DNA of 64,000 nucleotides from Adiantum capillus-veneris (lineage: Eukaryota; Streptophyta; Polypodiopsida; Polypodiales; Pteridaceae), in the NCBI GenBank assembly GCA_014529385.2, contig CM043965.1:19581912-19645911 (forward strand). Direction: 5' to 3'. Position numbers and translations under genes: made by a program. The notes beneath the pieces are model-generated. The model was not told the origin of the DNA. It saw nothing but the letters and a program-made list of their open reading frames with translations, and did not search any database. This document shows positions 1-10,706 of the stretch, one piece after another (the stretch's first letter is position 1; each line of letters opens with the position of its first letter).

Positions 1-450
1 CGCTGCATCGACGCACCAATAAAGCTTGCAATTCACCGGCATCTCGTCCCCGACGCATCTCCACAGTAAACATCCATAGGGTAATCCATTTTTCTTTTTC
101 AAGACAAAACCTTGTAAAAAAAATCAATTGTATATTCCACCTCTCTATAGGTGATGCCAGATGGTCAAAAAGGCCCACCTAGGAGAGTATCATTTTCTAT
201 TCCTCCCAAAACAAAGCACCAGTCAACCATCCAGGACCCGGATGCCTGCTTTGTCTCTCCAGCTTAGGGCCCTAACCTAATCAGTTTATGTTAAACTAAT
301 GCAGCTTGCACCTATAAAATAGCACTAAGAGGTCACTATTGGGAGTCAACACTTGAGAAGGAAGCCATGCACACACACTGACTCCAAAGGTCGCTATGCA
401 CAAGAGTAGGACCTTTGTACACGTGAATTTTCCCTAGAGAATGCACTATA

Positions 451-553
<103 letters not shown>

Positions 554-637
554 TCGCCGAATTGAAGGTTTTTGTAAATACCACCTTGAATCAAGATTTC
601 CCTCACATCCCGAGGGGTTTTGATCATCTACGTCTAC

Positions 638-760
<123 letters not shown>

Positions 761-974
761 GGTCTAGATTAGTTCTCGATAAAAAACATAGGTTCAATAT
801 AATCCCAACTACAAAATTTGAAATTTACCTCTGAAGTTTAAATTTGAGGCGAGAAAACTTACAAAGCTTAGATCTAAACTTTAAATTTGAAGTAAGAAAA
901 CTTATAGAATTTAGAGAAATATAGTGTAGAAACGTTCAAAAATAGTCATTGTTCCATTTGTAGTTTTCCAGGTT

Positions 975-1467
975 CTAGATAAAAAATGCAATCCACGTAC
1001 TGCTGCTCATACCGAGTGCCATGATTGCACGCTTGGGCTTATTGCTGTGGTGATTCACATGCTGACTGTTTGTGGAAGCCCTCAGCCATTCAAGACTCTC
1101 TTGCCACTGTTCTTCACGCATGTCGTAAATTAGCTTAGCCCTTACCATAGCTTGCATTGCATGTAGTGTCACCCTTGGCTGCGGTCTACTATGTCTTTGC
1201 TCTCCCCATCTGGATGAAGCTGGTGGTCATCCGATGCTAGGCCTCACTATTTTCCTGATTTGTTGTCCCATCACCTTGCCATGGCCATCTCCCATCTCAT
1301 TTGTGCAATTACTTGAAGGTAGAAATTTTTTGTGTGGCCATCTCCCATTTGGTGTACACAAATACTTGAAGGTAGCAAAGGGGGCGCTCTGTATGGACGA
1401 GGACAATGTCATAAGGGTGTTGGATTGGGGTGACAACTGCCTCCTGCTATCTCTTGAGATGCTACTT

Positions 1468-1468
<1 letters not shown>
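975..1468. repeat. interspersed repeat family R1, left half (copy 1)
   Basis: This segment is clearly alignable by eye with 39319-39793: shared phrases include GTGCCATGATTG, GCTGTGGTGATTCAC, GCTTGCATTGCATG and CTTGAGATGCTACT. In copy 2 the phrase CTTGAGATGCTACTCCC runs directly into a (GA)n tract and then the right half of the family. In copy 1 it runs into (CA)n, (GA)n and then a LINE. It is non-coding as far as I can see. Its value is that it gives an empty-site paralog for the LINE insertion. Confidence 0.85.

Positions 1469-1540
<72 letters not shown>
1469..1540. repeat. compound (CA)n-(GA)n microsatellite at LINE 3' end
   Basis: CA repeats to 1498, then TA, then a pure GA tract 1501-1540. 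The GA tract abuts the 3' end of the LINE (on the minus strand) with no poly(A) tail between them. On the LINE sense strand the element therefore runs straight into (TC)n. Confidence 0.95.
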
Positions 1541-1544
<4 letters not shown>

Positions 1545-1769
1545 ATTATCATCCTCGGAGGTCAAAATGACCTATGGGACCAAAATTACATGTGATGTAG
1601 TATGTGTATGGCTGATGACTGGCTCTCGATGCTCCAAAATTGTGGTGATGAGAGTCGCAATGGAGAGCCCACACTTTGGCTGGGAGAGGAAAGTGTGTAG
1701 GTCTAAGTTATGGCTGAAAATGTGAGAGACGCAAGTTTGGATGTATAATGTGAGCAAAAGCTGAGCACT

Positions 1770-2222
1770 CTAGTAGTGTATGGTACTCAGACTCTCGAAC
1801 TTGCAATGAGCATAATTGCACAGTTGATTTGACTCTTCTCCATTGCCCCAACACCCTATCTCGCATGAAAGGAAATGGGAGCTAAGCCGAATGGCTATGA
1901 TAGTGCGTATCATCGACAAGGGGATAGGCTCAAGCATGTAAGTGTGAGTACGGTTTCCTCTTTCAGTGAAGAACATGGTTTTGTAGTTGGGAGCAATATG
2001 GGTGGTGTAATGTATGAAGCGTGACCCACCGGATTTCTCCCAAGCCGTAATACATTGGCGTTGTAGAAAAGCTTCATTCACTTGGGAGTCGACTGAAGCA
2101 TCATGTAGCAAGTGTAATGCATCCCATCTCCCAAACCACTTCTTTATGTCTTGCATCCATCCCGTGCTCAAGATCTTGCTTTTATGCGTCTTTTTGAACT
2201 TTTTTTCTTGCTTCCCATGCAA
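1770..2222 (-). pseudogene. LINE copy A ORF2, C-terminal domain
   Basis: This 150-codon frame matches the end of the 435-residue frame of LINE copy B (61870-63177) almost throughout, for example the shared stretch VDSQVNEAFLQRQC. In copy B this region continues into a Cys-His motif (CTLCPRQVRESEYHTLLEC) of the kind found at the C terminus of many L1-like ORF2 proteins. In copy A that motif is eroded by frameshift near 1770-1860. It belongs to the same protein as the reverse transcriptase upstream and is separated from it only by a frame change around 2225. Confidence 0.8.
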
Positions 2223-2232
2223 TTGTAGGACG

Positions 2233-3685
2233 TCAATGTGAGGGGCTTTGATGCATCTTTGTCATGTACTCCACAACCCTTTCCATGCCCATAACCTCAA
2301 CTGGAAGACATCCCAACTCAAGAAGTAGGAGCACATATGGTGTTTGTGTCTTCACTTGGAGAAAGTTTGTAAGAAAACGCTTTTGGACATTCTGAAACTC
2401 TTTCCAAGTAGACATTGAGATGCTCCCACCCCACACTTCAACTCCATAAAGAAGAACCAGTGTCACCAAAGCATCAAAAAGATACTTCTTGAGAACCCAA
2501 CACTCGATGTTTCCCGCATTATACATGTTCTCAAATGCAGAATATGCTCTCTTTCTCGCTTCCAAACGACTCATAGCACATTCATGCCACTTATGATGAT
2601 GGAACCTCAAGGCCAAGGTACTTAAAGCTCTCAACAACTTCAAGTATCTCATTGTTGTACACAATGCATGCTTCTCCTTATGGTTGGTTATTACAAGCAT
2701 ACCCTTTGTTTTGGATTCATTGATAATCAACCCACTATGCAAGCAAAAGTTCTCAAGGACAACCATAAGCTTTTTTGCATCTTCTAAAGTGTGTGCTAGA
2801 AGCACTATATCATCCGCATACAACAAAAGCATGATTACCGCATTGCAAATAGTGACCTCTTCAATGCCTTCTTCTTGCGTAAAGTCAAGTACCATGTGTT
2901 CCAATTGATCGATGCATAGACCAAAGAGAGTTGGTGACAACAAACATCCTTGTTTAATCCCAATAGTGCTTACAAAAATTTCTGAAATTTCTCTTCCCAT
3001 GCACAATTGACAAATCACATTCTCATACATTCGAGAAACCGCAAGCATAAACTCACTTGGCACTTTGAGTTCTTCCATCCTTCTTCACAAATTGTTACAT
3101 GGAATCATATCAAAGGCTTTCTTAAAGTCCACAAAACAAAAATACAATTGCTTGCCTTTCAACCGACTTTCCTCCATGAGAACACAAAGAGTGACAAGAT
3201 GATCAATGGTGCTATTGCATCGACAAAAACCTGCTTGTCCCTTTGCACGCTTGTCATTATCTTCAGCCCAATCACTCAATTTCATCTCAATTATGCACCC
3301 AAAGAACTTTGATTATAGTCTGATAGTTGTTTACATTCTTTACATCCCCTCCTTTATGCAAAGGCTTAACCCAATTAGTACTCCAATCATAAGGCATACC
3401 ATGTTGAAGTGCAAGGTTGAACATATCACACATCCACTCATGGGTAAAATCTCCCGTCCATTTGATCATCTCCGGCTTGATACCTTGAAGATCTCCCGCT
3501 TTGCAAGTGGCCAACTTTTCAAGCCCACCGCATACATCCTCAACAGTAAAAAAAGAGGGCATACATGGGAGTGAACCATAAAATGACATTTTTTCAGCAT
3601 TTTCTTGCTCACATAATTGCCTGCAATGTGTGTACATATCCACAAGACTCAAGATACCAAAATTCTCAACCCGGTTTTCCCTCAA
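2233..3685 (-). pseudogene. LINE copy A ORF2, reverse transcriptase
   Basis: RNA-directed DNA polymerase for target-primed reverse transcription. Seen in three overlapping frames: 3287-3685 (palm start, KAGDLQGIKPEMIKW, then KPLHKGGDVKNVNNY), 3085-3285 (QAGFCRCNSTIDHLVTL, FVDFKKAFDMI) and 2233-3078 (GIKQGCLLSPTLF, catalytic YADD at 2809-2820). The catalytic Asp of FVDFKKAFD and the YADD box are intact. Frame changes near 3285 and 3080 and a stop in between show the copy is dead. Copy B at 63135-63941 and 61870-63177 is a close relative with longer open frames. Confidence 0.92.
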
Positions 3686-4079
3686 GTTTCTCCAAAATCT
3701 TCCACATGCATGTGCCTTTTCTTAGACTTGAAAAAGTTGTTGCTTTACTTCCCATCTTCTTCTCTTCTTTTGAATCAATGCCTTGTATGTATGCAAATGA
3801 CTTTGAGTTATCTTTGTCCATAGTTTCATCAAGCTTTATCAAGGACTTTCGAGCATCTTGACATTCTTTAGTAAACCACCTTTTGCGTGATCTATCTTTG
3901 TTGATACCATGGAGATGCTTTATAGCAAAGCATTCTTCGGTAGAAGAACAAACAACTTTCTTGAAAGCTTCCCATCTAGTTTCCAATGGTGCATCATATT
4001 GAAGCTTCTTCATCCATAACTTTTGCTCAACCATTTCAATGTACATTGGTGCCCGTTTGAAATCCATACATAGTGACAA
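3666..4079 (-). pseudogene. LINE copy A ORF2, endonuclease-RT linker
   Basis: 137-codon frame between the endonuclease and reverse transcriptase regions. It starts just after the SDH box of the endonuclease and runs to the RT N terminus. It is rich in Lys and Glu (RKRWFTKECQDARKSLIKL). The motif W-F-T-x-E-C is common in the linker of L1-type ORF2 proteins. No catalytic role is visible. It shares 20 bases with the next frame, 3287-3685, which indicates a frameshift rather than a gene boundary. Confidence 0.75.
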
Positions 4080-4129
4080 TTTCTCTTCTTTTTGGCTGAA
4101 ATTATCATGCTTAGTTGCTTCTCCACATG

Positions 4130-4949
4130 AAAGGTCAATACATAAGGTGCGATGGTCGGATTCCAGGGTCTATTGGCCAAACATAAAACTCTTTATGCGA
4201 TACACGATGGCTTCAGAGAGTAGCATATAATCAATCACACTATCCCCATTATGTCTTCTACATGTAAATCCATTGGTTCCACTCCACAAAGATACACCAT
4301 TGGCAATGAGCATAACCGTGCTATTACACATGTGTAAAAGTAACTTTCCATAGTGATACGGCTCTTTCTCATCCATTGAAGAATGATCATCTAAGTGAAC
4401 TTCCTCCAACTCCCTTGAAATGTATGGCATATCAAATTGTTGAGTATCATGTTGCAATGTTTTTGTGCGAGCATTCATATCCCCGAATAGAATAACATCA
4501 CGTTCACCTTTGAAATAAGCAATGTCCTCTTCTAAATCAAAAAATGGATGATCTCTATCCATGCAAGCATAAAAGGGGGAATCATGATGAGGAATCTAGC
4601 AACCGGCTACAAAAATGGGTGTTCTTTTTGGTGTCATAATTTTCAGCCATACGCAACGTTTGTACTTGTCATCCTTCACAATTGATACAAAATCTTTTAA
4701 TCCTTTCTTAATCATGCATGCTACCCCTCCTTGTCCTCTTTGTTGCATAAGATTCTTTGACCACATCAATGAATGTACATTGTAATTCTCCAAGCCGTTA
4801 ATCCTTTGTGTATCATGCTCCCACGTTTCAACAAGAAGTACAACATCGGCTTTTCTTGTTAGTTCATCAATTCCAACCCCCGCATTCCATGGGTATCCAT
4901 TAAAATTCCAAAAGCATATTTTCAATTGTAACTTGGTCTCATAGGTCAC
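4130..4949 (-). pseudogene. LINE copy A ORF2, APE-type endonuclease
   Basis: Endonuclease/exonuclease/phosphatase-fold domain that nicks target DNA. Visible motifs in order on the minus strand: LKICFWNFNG (Asn of the first motif), VLLVETWE (metal-binding Glu), ILFGDMNART (D-x-N), SVIDYML, and ESDHRTL with the S-D-H box at 4152-4160. All expected catalytic residues are present. The domain is split by a stop at 4596 and another (TAG) just before the SDH box. The endonuclease is what would set the target preference for (TC)n tracts proposed for this element. Confidence 0.88.
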
Positions 4950-4954
4950 ACATC

Positions 4955-5887
4955 CCTATTTGCTTGAGGGACTTGCCTCCTCCTTGGGCACGAACTCCTT
5001 GTTTTTCTTATTCTTTTCCTCATATGCCTTGCGACGCATATTTTGTTGCTTAATAGTGCGATTGTCACATACAAACCATTTTATATCCCTCAAATAGATC
5101 CAACTATTATCAAGGATCATCTTTCACTTGGTCTCATCCGGCATGGTGCATACAATTGGCTATTCTCCCAAGCGAGGAGCTCCTTGCTTCCCCACTCTAT
5201 GTGCTCCATAGACCATAACTCCAGACATGCCAAAGTGGGTTTTGAAGAAATATTCGATAACAATGGCAAGAGAAGGAGGTGTCTCTAGCTTCTCTTCGGG
5301 AATTCCACGAATAACAATGTTCTTGGAACGTTGCTCCCGTTCCTTCAACTCCTCCATATCCACATACTCAACATTCTTTGTATGAACCACATCTTGCATG
5401 AGTGAGGAATTGGAAATCACATTGCTACCACATACATCAGCCCAAGACTTGTTTGTGCATTTTTCATGTCGCATACATCCCGGCTCATGGTGTCAAATTT
5501 CTCCTCTTTCAATACACGGTCATGCTCTACTTTGCTCATCCGCTCCTTCAAAGCATTCAAGCCCACAAGAGAGCGTTTACATTTCTTGACTTTTTCTTCA
5601 AGTTGCACCATACATGTTGTTTGCGTCTCATGTGTCCTCTTGAGATTTTCATTCTCAACCACAAGTATCCATAGTGTGCCATTCTCCATTGCAAGTGCTC
5701 GTAAGTCTTCGCCTTGTTTGTTTACGGTCTCTTGCAATGATACCAAGTATGCCATGATCATGGTTTTTGATGTCGTTGGTTGGGTGGTTGTGTTGCTATA
5801 TCCATACTTAGGAGATTTTGGATCATTTTTCACAATGGTTGTGGACCTTGTTGAAGAAGAAGAACCCTTGCGAGTGCCGGAAGACAT
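4955..5887 (-). pseudogene. LINE copy A ORF1 (coiled coil plus RRM-like)
   Basis: Nucleic-acid-binding chaperone-type ORF1. The first frame (5417-5887) starts MSSGTRKGSS and contains a heptad-rich helix (VENENLKRTHETQTTC, LNALKERMSKVEHDRVLKEEK) typical of a trimerising coiled coil. The second frame (5160-5474) carries KNIVIRGIPEEKLET, matching the RNP-like strand of L1 ORF1p, followed by VMVYGAHRVGK and a basic tail ending near 4955. The frame change at about 5440 and two stops near 5160 and 5115 break the protein. The RRM/CTD layout resembles L1 ORF1p rather than the zinc-knuckle ORF1 of many plant LINEs. Confidence 0.8.
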
Positions 5888-6099
5888 TGTATGTAAAATA
5901 AGAGATGAGAGTCAATTTTCCTGAACCTGTTCACTTCAGAAATGTTGTTACAGAAATGCCTTTCATAACTTTGAAATTTTTTTTCTTTATATTGATGGGT
6001 AGAGGGCTTCATGATCTTCGGTTGAGGCTATAGATCTCCCAAATCGGAGTTCGTATGAAGAAGTTATGATCAAAAGAGTGAATTGTTGTCTACTAGGTC

Positions 6100-6119
6100 A
6101 AAAAACGACTGCGTTTTTT
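6100..6119. other. perfect hairpin near LINE 5' end
   Basis: AAAAAACG (6100-6107), loop ACTG, then CGTTTTTT (6112-6119). It is an 8-bp stem only six bases from the start of the (GA)n tract that bounds the LINE 5' end. Possible 5'-UTR structure, function unknown. Confidence 0.6.
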
Positions 6120-6123
6120 GTTG

Positions 6124-6125
<2 letters not shown>

Positions 6126-6195
<70 letters not shown>
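6126..6195. repeat. (GA)n microsatellite at LINE 5' boundary
   Basis: Pure GA tract of 35 units between the LINE 5' end and the right half of repeat family R1. It is the counterpart of the GA tract at 1501-1540, so one original tract appears split by the LINE. Confidence 0.95.
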
Positions 6196-6198
<3 letters not shown>

Positions 6199-6304
6199 AA
6201 AAAGAGAAGTTTTTGCGTTGTAGGAGGAGGAGGAGGAGGAGGAGGAAAAACAAAAAACATGACTCAACTGCATTGTAGGTGAGGACTCCTTAGAGAGAGT
6301 GTGT
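6196..6304. repeat. interspersed repeat family R1, right half (copy 1), with (AGG)n
   Basis: Contains AAGAGAAGTTTTTGC, an (AGG)n run at 6222-6245, then AACTGCATTGTAGG and CTCCTTAGAGAGAG. The same order occurs at 39842-39930 directly after the (GA)n tract of copy 2. Confidence 0.85.
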
Positions 6305-7790
6305 GTAACAGAATTGGACTATGAACATTGAGAATAGCGGACTTTAGAGAAGTGTAGTGAGCATTTTTATGAGGATACTTTGAGAAAATAGAGAGAGAAC
6401 TTGATTACAGATAGCAACATACCCATGATACTTAATTAAGTTGGCATGAGCAATAATTTGCAAGAGAGAGAATTAGAGAACTTGACAACAATTAAGGACC
6501 GGATTTATGTGGAGCCGGTCCCCCCTCCAAAAGGCTTTTGTATTATAGCTTCTCTTATAAAGAGAGACTTGGTACAATACAAGCTGTGTGTTCCTTGAGA
6601 CCTTGATGGTGCAAGGAAGATAGAGAGCTTCATGCACCACAATTATGCCCATAACTTAATCTAATGAGAAGATTAACTTGTCCTCGGACTCACTCTGAAG
6701 ACCTCAAACCCCTTCGAAGCTGGAGAGAGCTAGCAGGGAATGAGGGTAGGGAAGAGGAAGAAGAAGTAACATATAAGAAAGAAATAATATCCTCACTTGT
6801 ATTAATCTTGTAGCTTATCATAGCATAGTAGCATAGTAATGGAGATGAAGAAGATGGCAAGCTTGCACTTTAGAGCATGGCTCTTGGTTGGATTTGCACT
6901 CCATAGCCCAGATTTGTTGGTGTAGGCCCTCAAATTCTCAATCTTGGAGAAGGAGATGGAGTTCTTGCTCTACACACCATGAGAATGAGTGTGTGTGTGT
7001 GAGTGAGTGAGTGAGAGAGAGTATATGGTCAAGCTATCCCCCTCCTTGCTTGGATCGACCCCTCTTCCTAGCTCAAGCTTGAAGTTGATTGGACCTTCTC
7101 TAGACTATCCAATCACATGCATTAGACATATCAAGCAACCATGGTAGCATTTGGACAAGTGTCCTCCGTTCCCCTTTGAGAGAGAGGGCTTGAAAAATGC
7201 TTAAACAATTAATTAAATAAACTAAATTCTCATTGGACCCTTTAGAGGTCAACCAATAGGCTTTATGCAATACATGAGGGCAGCGTGTGTAGGTGCTTGA
7301 CATGTGTCCTTGTTGCCTCTTAGGTCTTGGGCTTGCCTTGAGTGAGTGTGTGTTTGTTCTCTCTCATGCCCCTACTTGTAGGGCTCACCCCCCCTTGTGT
7401 AGGGATGCTGTTTACTTTGGAACACCTCACCCCTTAAGCACCCTAGTCATAAATCATGACAAACACCTCAAGCACCTTAATCAACTCAAGCACGAAAAGC
7501 GCTTCAAGCACCTTAGTCAGCTCAAGCACCTCAAGCACTTCAAGCACATGCTTAGCTTGTCTAAGGTCTAACAGACTCTAAGGTTTTGGGTCTAAGGACT
7601 TTTAACACTAACCTTTGGAGGTATTTAATGAAGCTAACCCTAAGGTCTTTTAAGTTCCATTAGCTGGCATTGCTCTTTGCTAGACCATCTCCCATTTGGA
7701 CCTATTGCCTTTGATCCCGTGCTGAGATAAATCTAAAGGTACATATCTATATTCTAACTCTTGTGAACCATATTTGAATTGGACCATAAC
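6305..7790. repeat. interspersed repeat family R2, copy 1 (possible solo LTR)
   Basis: About 1.5 kb that aligns by eye with 36940-38520. Shared phrases include GACCGGATTTATGTGGA, AAAGAGAGACTTG, AGAGAGCTAGCAGGGAATG and CCATCTCCCATTTGG. Both copies open with TGTAA-type sequence and the second ends in CA, and a TATA-like run (CTTATAAAGAGAG) lies about 250 bases in. This would fit LTRs, but I find no matching target duplication, no primer site and no internal coding region next to either. It contains a degenerate CAAGCACCT minisatellite at about 7455-7555. Confidence 0.65.
7455..7555. repeat. CAAGCACCT-type minisatellite
   Basis: Degenerate tandem units of 9 to 18 bases built on CTCAAGCAC and CTTAATCAA. 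The frame through it reads as a His-Leu-Lys rich repeat (KHLKH), which I do not take as a protein. The second copy of the family has the same array expanded at 38140-38290. Confidence 0.75.
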
Positions 7791-7821
7791 ATAAACCTAT
7801 AGAGCACTCCTATAAGCTCAT

Positions 7822-8112
7822 ATGATCATTTTGACTGGGTCCAGGGGGTCCACAGATAAGAATCTCAATTTCTGCAAAGTGTCAAAGAAATGTTATTACT
7901 TCACAAGGGGCTTTCATATGAAGTATATAAACAATGTACTTAGTTGGGGTCTTGGGAAGACATCAAAAGATGCCAATGGCATTAGAAAATGGCTCGAAGG
8001 TGCAGAAAGCATCATTTTTGACATATGGCCACAACTTGACTCCAAACCAATCCAAATTGAGCAGGGTGGATCTATACGACCTATGGAACAAGCCTTTGCA
8101 CTCAAAAGTGAT
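7822..8112 (+). pseudogene. unrecognised ORF, 5' fragment (split by copia-type element)
   Basis: Open frame from an ATG at 7822 to the left target-site duplication of the element at 8113. The protein is not recognised. It has a GSRGSTDKN start and contains FHMKYINNVLSWG. If the element and one GTGAT copy are removed, the same frame continues 28 codons into 11033-11115 before a stop. So an open region existed before insertion, or the frame is open by chance. It lies just after the R2 repeat, with no promoter or intron evidence. Confidence 0.4.
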
Positions 8113-8436
8113 TGTAAAGTGTGGGTTTTGTCCTAAAGTCTAAGTGAAGAAGGAGGGAAGAGGGGGAATTATCCTGCATGTAATGGAGTCAATCTGTAGA
8201 GCTACTTAAAGCTCATTTTGTGAATGAATAAACACAACTCTATTTTGCATTACATCTCCCTTGTTTATGGTGAGCTTGTGATGGCTTAGCAAATACTCAA
8301 GACCGTGTTTATAAGTCCACGTTAATTGATCTTGGAACCTAATTTGCTTGAGTGATAATCTAGCAAACACACACTCACTTGTGTGCATAATGTTTATCTT
8401 TCATCCACCTTAGCTAGCATGATCCCATTCCCATCA
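8113..8436 (+). repeat. 5' LTR of copia-type element
   Basis: 324 bp, starting TG and ending CA. Matches 10707-11027 over its full length, including CTCCCTTGTTTATGGTGAGC and ACACACTCACTTGTGTGC. Confidence 0.93.
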
Positions 8437-8438
8437 AG

Positions 8439-8450
8439 TGGTATCAGAGC
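8439..8450 (+). other. primer binding site (initiator tRNA-Met)
   Basis: TGGTATCAGAGC, two bases after the end of the left LTR. This is the usual initiator-Met primer site of plant copia elements. Confidence 0.9.
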
Positions 8451-9440
8451 ACTAGGACATGCTAGCTAGGTTTCTTGTTATGATTTTGTGTGACTAGATT
8501 TCCTTGATCTCTATTAGGATTTTGCATAATTAAACTCATTCTTAATTGTCACTAGCATTGTATTTGAGCACGTCTACATGGCCACTACCCTAGCTAATGA
8601 TTAGAGGCAATTAGTTTGAGATATAATTTGCATTTTAATTTTTTCTTTGCATATTTACACCTTCCCATCAAGTGCCCACATCTACTCCATCAAGTGCCCA
8701 CATCTGCTCGCACAGAAACAATTGGAATGCTTGATATATGTGTGTGTGTAGTACTCTTTGAGAGCTTTCCAACAAGCTTGTGCATGCTTAAATTTCCCCA
8801 AGATTCATCAAATAATAGTTTGGTTAAATTTGGCAATGTCTTGTGCGCCATTTTCATTCATTCTCTGTGCATTTTGTGTCTGCAGCAGCATAAACAACAA
8901 GCCAAACTTGTGTGTGTGTGTGTGTGTGTGTGCGCACGTGCGCCTCCATGGCATTTAATGCCCACTGAGTCTTTTGTAGAAAACAACCCCAAAGGTCTTC
9001 AAGAGTCGACCCCATAGTGGTGGGAACCATGGCTTCTAGGGGATAATTCAAACTCCCTTTTTAAGGCATTCACACAAGGCGGATGCCCCTGCCTGGCCTA
9101 CCCGCCGTGCCTGTATTTCTGCCCGTGCTGACCCCGCCTGCTTGGATGCTGCTCAGCCTACCCCAGTTGACCCCACTTGATTGAATGCTTCTCTGCCTGC
9201 CCGTCTTGAACCCACTGCCCAGAAGATACTCCTCCTGCCTGAAGTTCCTGACATCTTCTTGCCCAAGGGCCTTTTCCCATAGCCTGGTCTAAAGGTAAGC
9301 ATCCAAACCTTTTTTAAGGGGTGGCTCACAGAGCTGTAGCAAAGCTACTCAAGAAACACTTTGTGGCTAAGGCTCCTGTCCCATGAGCAGACCCTAAGGC
9401 TCCAAAGCCTCCCAAGCAATATAAGGGGCTTGTCCCGTAG

Positions 9441-9441
<1 letters not shown>

Positions 9442-9510
<69 letters not shown>
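9442..9510. repeat. compound (CT)n-(AC)n microsatellite
   Basis: CT tract 9442-9478 followed by AC tract 9479-9510, inside the interior of the copia-type element, upstream of gag. Minor (TG)n at 8909-8932. Confidence 0.93.
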
Positions 9511-9512
<2 letters not shown>

Positions 9513-9624
9513 TGCAATGAAATGAATCCAACCAAGCACAACAACTTCAAATAAATTTCAAATGTTTGTGCTCCTGTAAAGAGGTGGACATTGGCTAGGA
9601 GAGTCTCCTAAGCTAGGACCCCTC

Positions 9625-10416
9625 TATTAGCACAATGGGGGAAAAGGGATGAAAAGTACAACGGGGATGGGTTTCACACTTGGAAACAAAGTTAAGGGGA
9701 TACCTCATGAAAAAATGTTTATGGTCTATTATCAGCACTGCCTTAGAACAACAAGTTGGCACCGATGGAGTGCACACTAGGGCATCTACACTCATAGCAA
9801 ATGCACACAATTTGGCCAAAGACAAACAAGCGTTAGGAATTATCATCACCTCCTTGCATGCCAACTATGTACATTTCATAGACGAATGTAAGCATGCACA
9901 TGAAGCTTGGCATGTCCTAGAAAGCAATTTTGGAGCCAGGGCTAAAAGAAGTAAAGTTAGTCTCAAAAGAATTTACAAGATCACTATGACTGAAAGGGAG
10001 GACACTGCTAGCCTAGTAAATAGGCTTAAAAGAATTGTCAGACAGCTCACTTACATCCAGGCCAAAGTACCAGAAGATGACAAAGTGGCCGTACTTTTAA
10101 GTGCACTTCCACCCTCTTAGGACCACTTAATCATCATTCTTGAAGAAAAAGAACCGGCTCCACCTTTCCAAGATGTCATCAATTCAATTCAAGCAAAAGA
10201 GAGAAATATAAAAGACTCATTAACATCATCAGGAGGGGCTTTTGTCAAGACATCCTCAAGGGGAAGATATTCTTCATCGACATCATCAACTGGGAGAAAG
10301 TGTTATGAATGTGGAAAAATGGGACACTTAGCGAAAGATTGCTACACAAATAAAGCTTGCAGCAAATGCGGGAAGAAGGGACACCCCTTTCTGATGCTAC
10401 TCAAATGGAGGCAGTA
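9625..10416 (+). pseudogene. copia-type Gag (UBN2-like plus zinc knuckle), broken
   Basis: Capsid-like protein of the small copia-type element. The frame KYNGDGFHTW just upstream of 9680 is the usual start of copia Gag. One A is missing at about 9681 (GGAAACA), which moves the following TKLRGYLMKKCLW into another frame. The body runs to a TAG at 10118-10120, after which DHLIIILEEKEP continues in frame. The zinc knuckle C-Y-E-C-G-K-M-G-H-L-A-K-D-C (CX2CX4HX4C) is at 10301-10342, followed by a second incomplete Cys-x2-Cys. Two lesions make it a pseudogene. Confidence 0.85.
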
Positions 10417-10696
10417 GCAGTGGAGAAAGCAATAGTAGTAACAGCAACAACAGAAGCTACAAAGAGAAGAGACCTATCAGAGGATCATCTCACATGGTAG
10501 AGGACAAAGGCGAGAATAACCTTGTCTTTTATGACGACATACTTTGAAGATGCAGCCTCTCTACTTATACGGGAGGACTTTTATTTTCCTGTGTGGATTT
10601 ACCATCCTATGTGGATTTTGTCATCCTGTGTGGATACGAACTTATCATCCTTAGTGGATATTTCATCTTTAATATTTTGTCCTAGTCCAAATCCGA

Positions 10697-10706
10697 AGGG
10701 GAGGAT
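10697..10706 (+). other. polypurine tract
   Basis: AAGGGGAGGA immediately before the right LTR start at 10707. It would be the plus-strand primer of the copia-type element. Confidence 0.8.

Larger units (their letters stand above)
1541..6125 (-). mobile_element. L1-like LINE, near full length, copy A
   Basis: Non-LTR retrotransposon read on the minus strand. In order it carries an ORF1 with coiled coil and RRM-like domain, an APE-type endonuclease, a reverse transcriptase and a C-terminal domain. About 240 bases of 5' leader precede ORF1. No LTRs are present. The sense 3' end (1541, sequence GATAATAAAA) runs directly into (TC)n rather than poly(A), and the 5' end (about 6125) also abuts a (GA)n tract. 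Both flanks outside the tract match the two halves of repeat family R1, which is uninterrupted at 39319-39930. Frames are broken by several stops and indels, so the copy is inactive. Gag-like ORF1 plus APE endonuclease and the general layout are those of plant L1-type LINEs. The clade call is by motif only. Confidence 0.9.

Noticed and set aside
1234-1725. 163-codon plus-strand ORF spanning the R1 repeat, microsatellite and LINE 3' end
   Set aside because: It crosses three unrelated repeat segments and has no conserved domain.
7293-7571. ORF with KHLKH repeats, and its relative at 38123-38404
   Set aside because: Translation of a degenerate minisatellite in a repeat family; frame and unit order are not conserved between copies.
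8439-8450. Possible tRNA gene from the initiator-Met-like sequence (also 58497-58508)
   Set aside because: Only 12 bases match, and they sit just inside LTRs, so they are primer binding sites.
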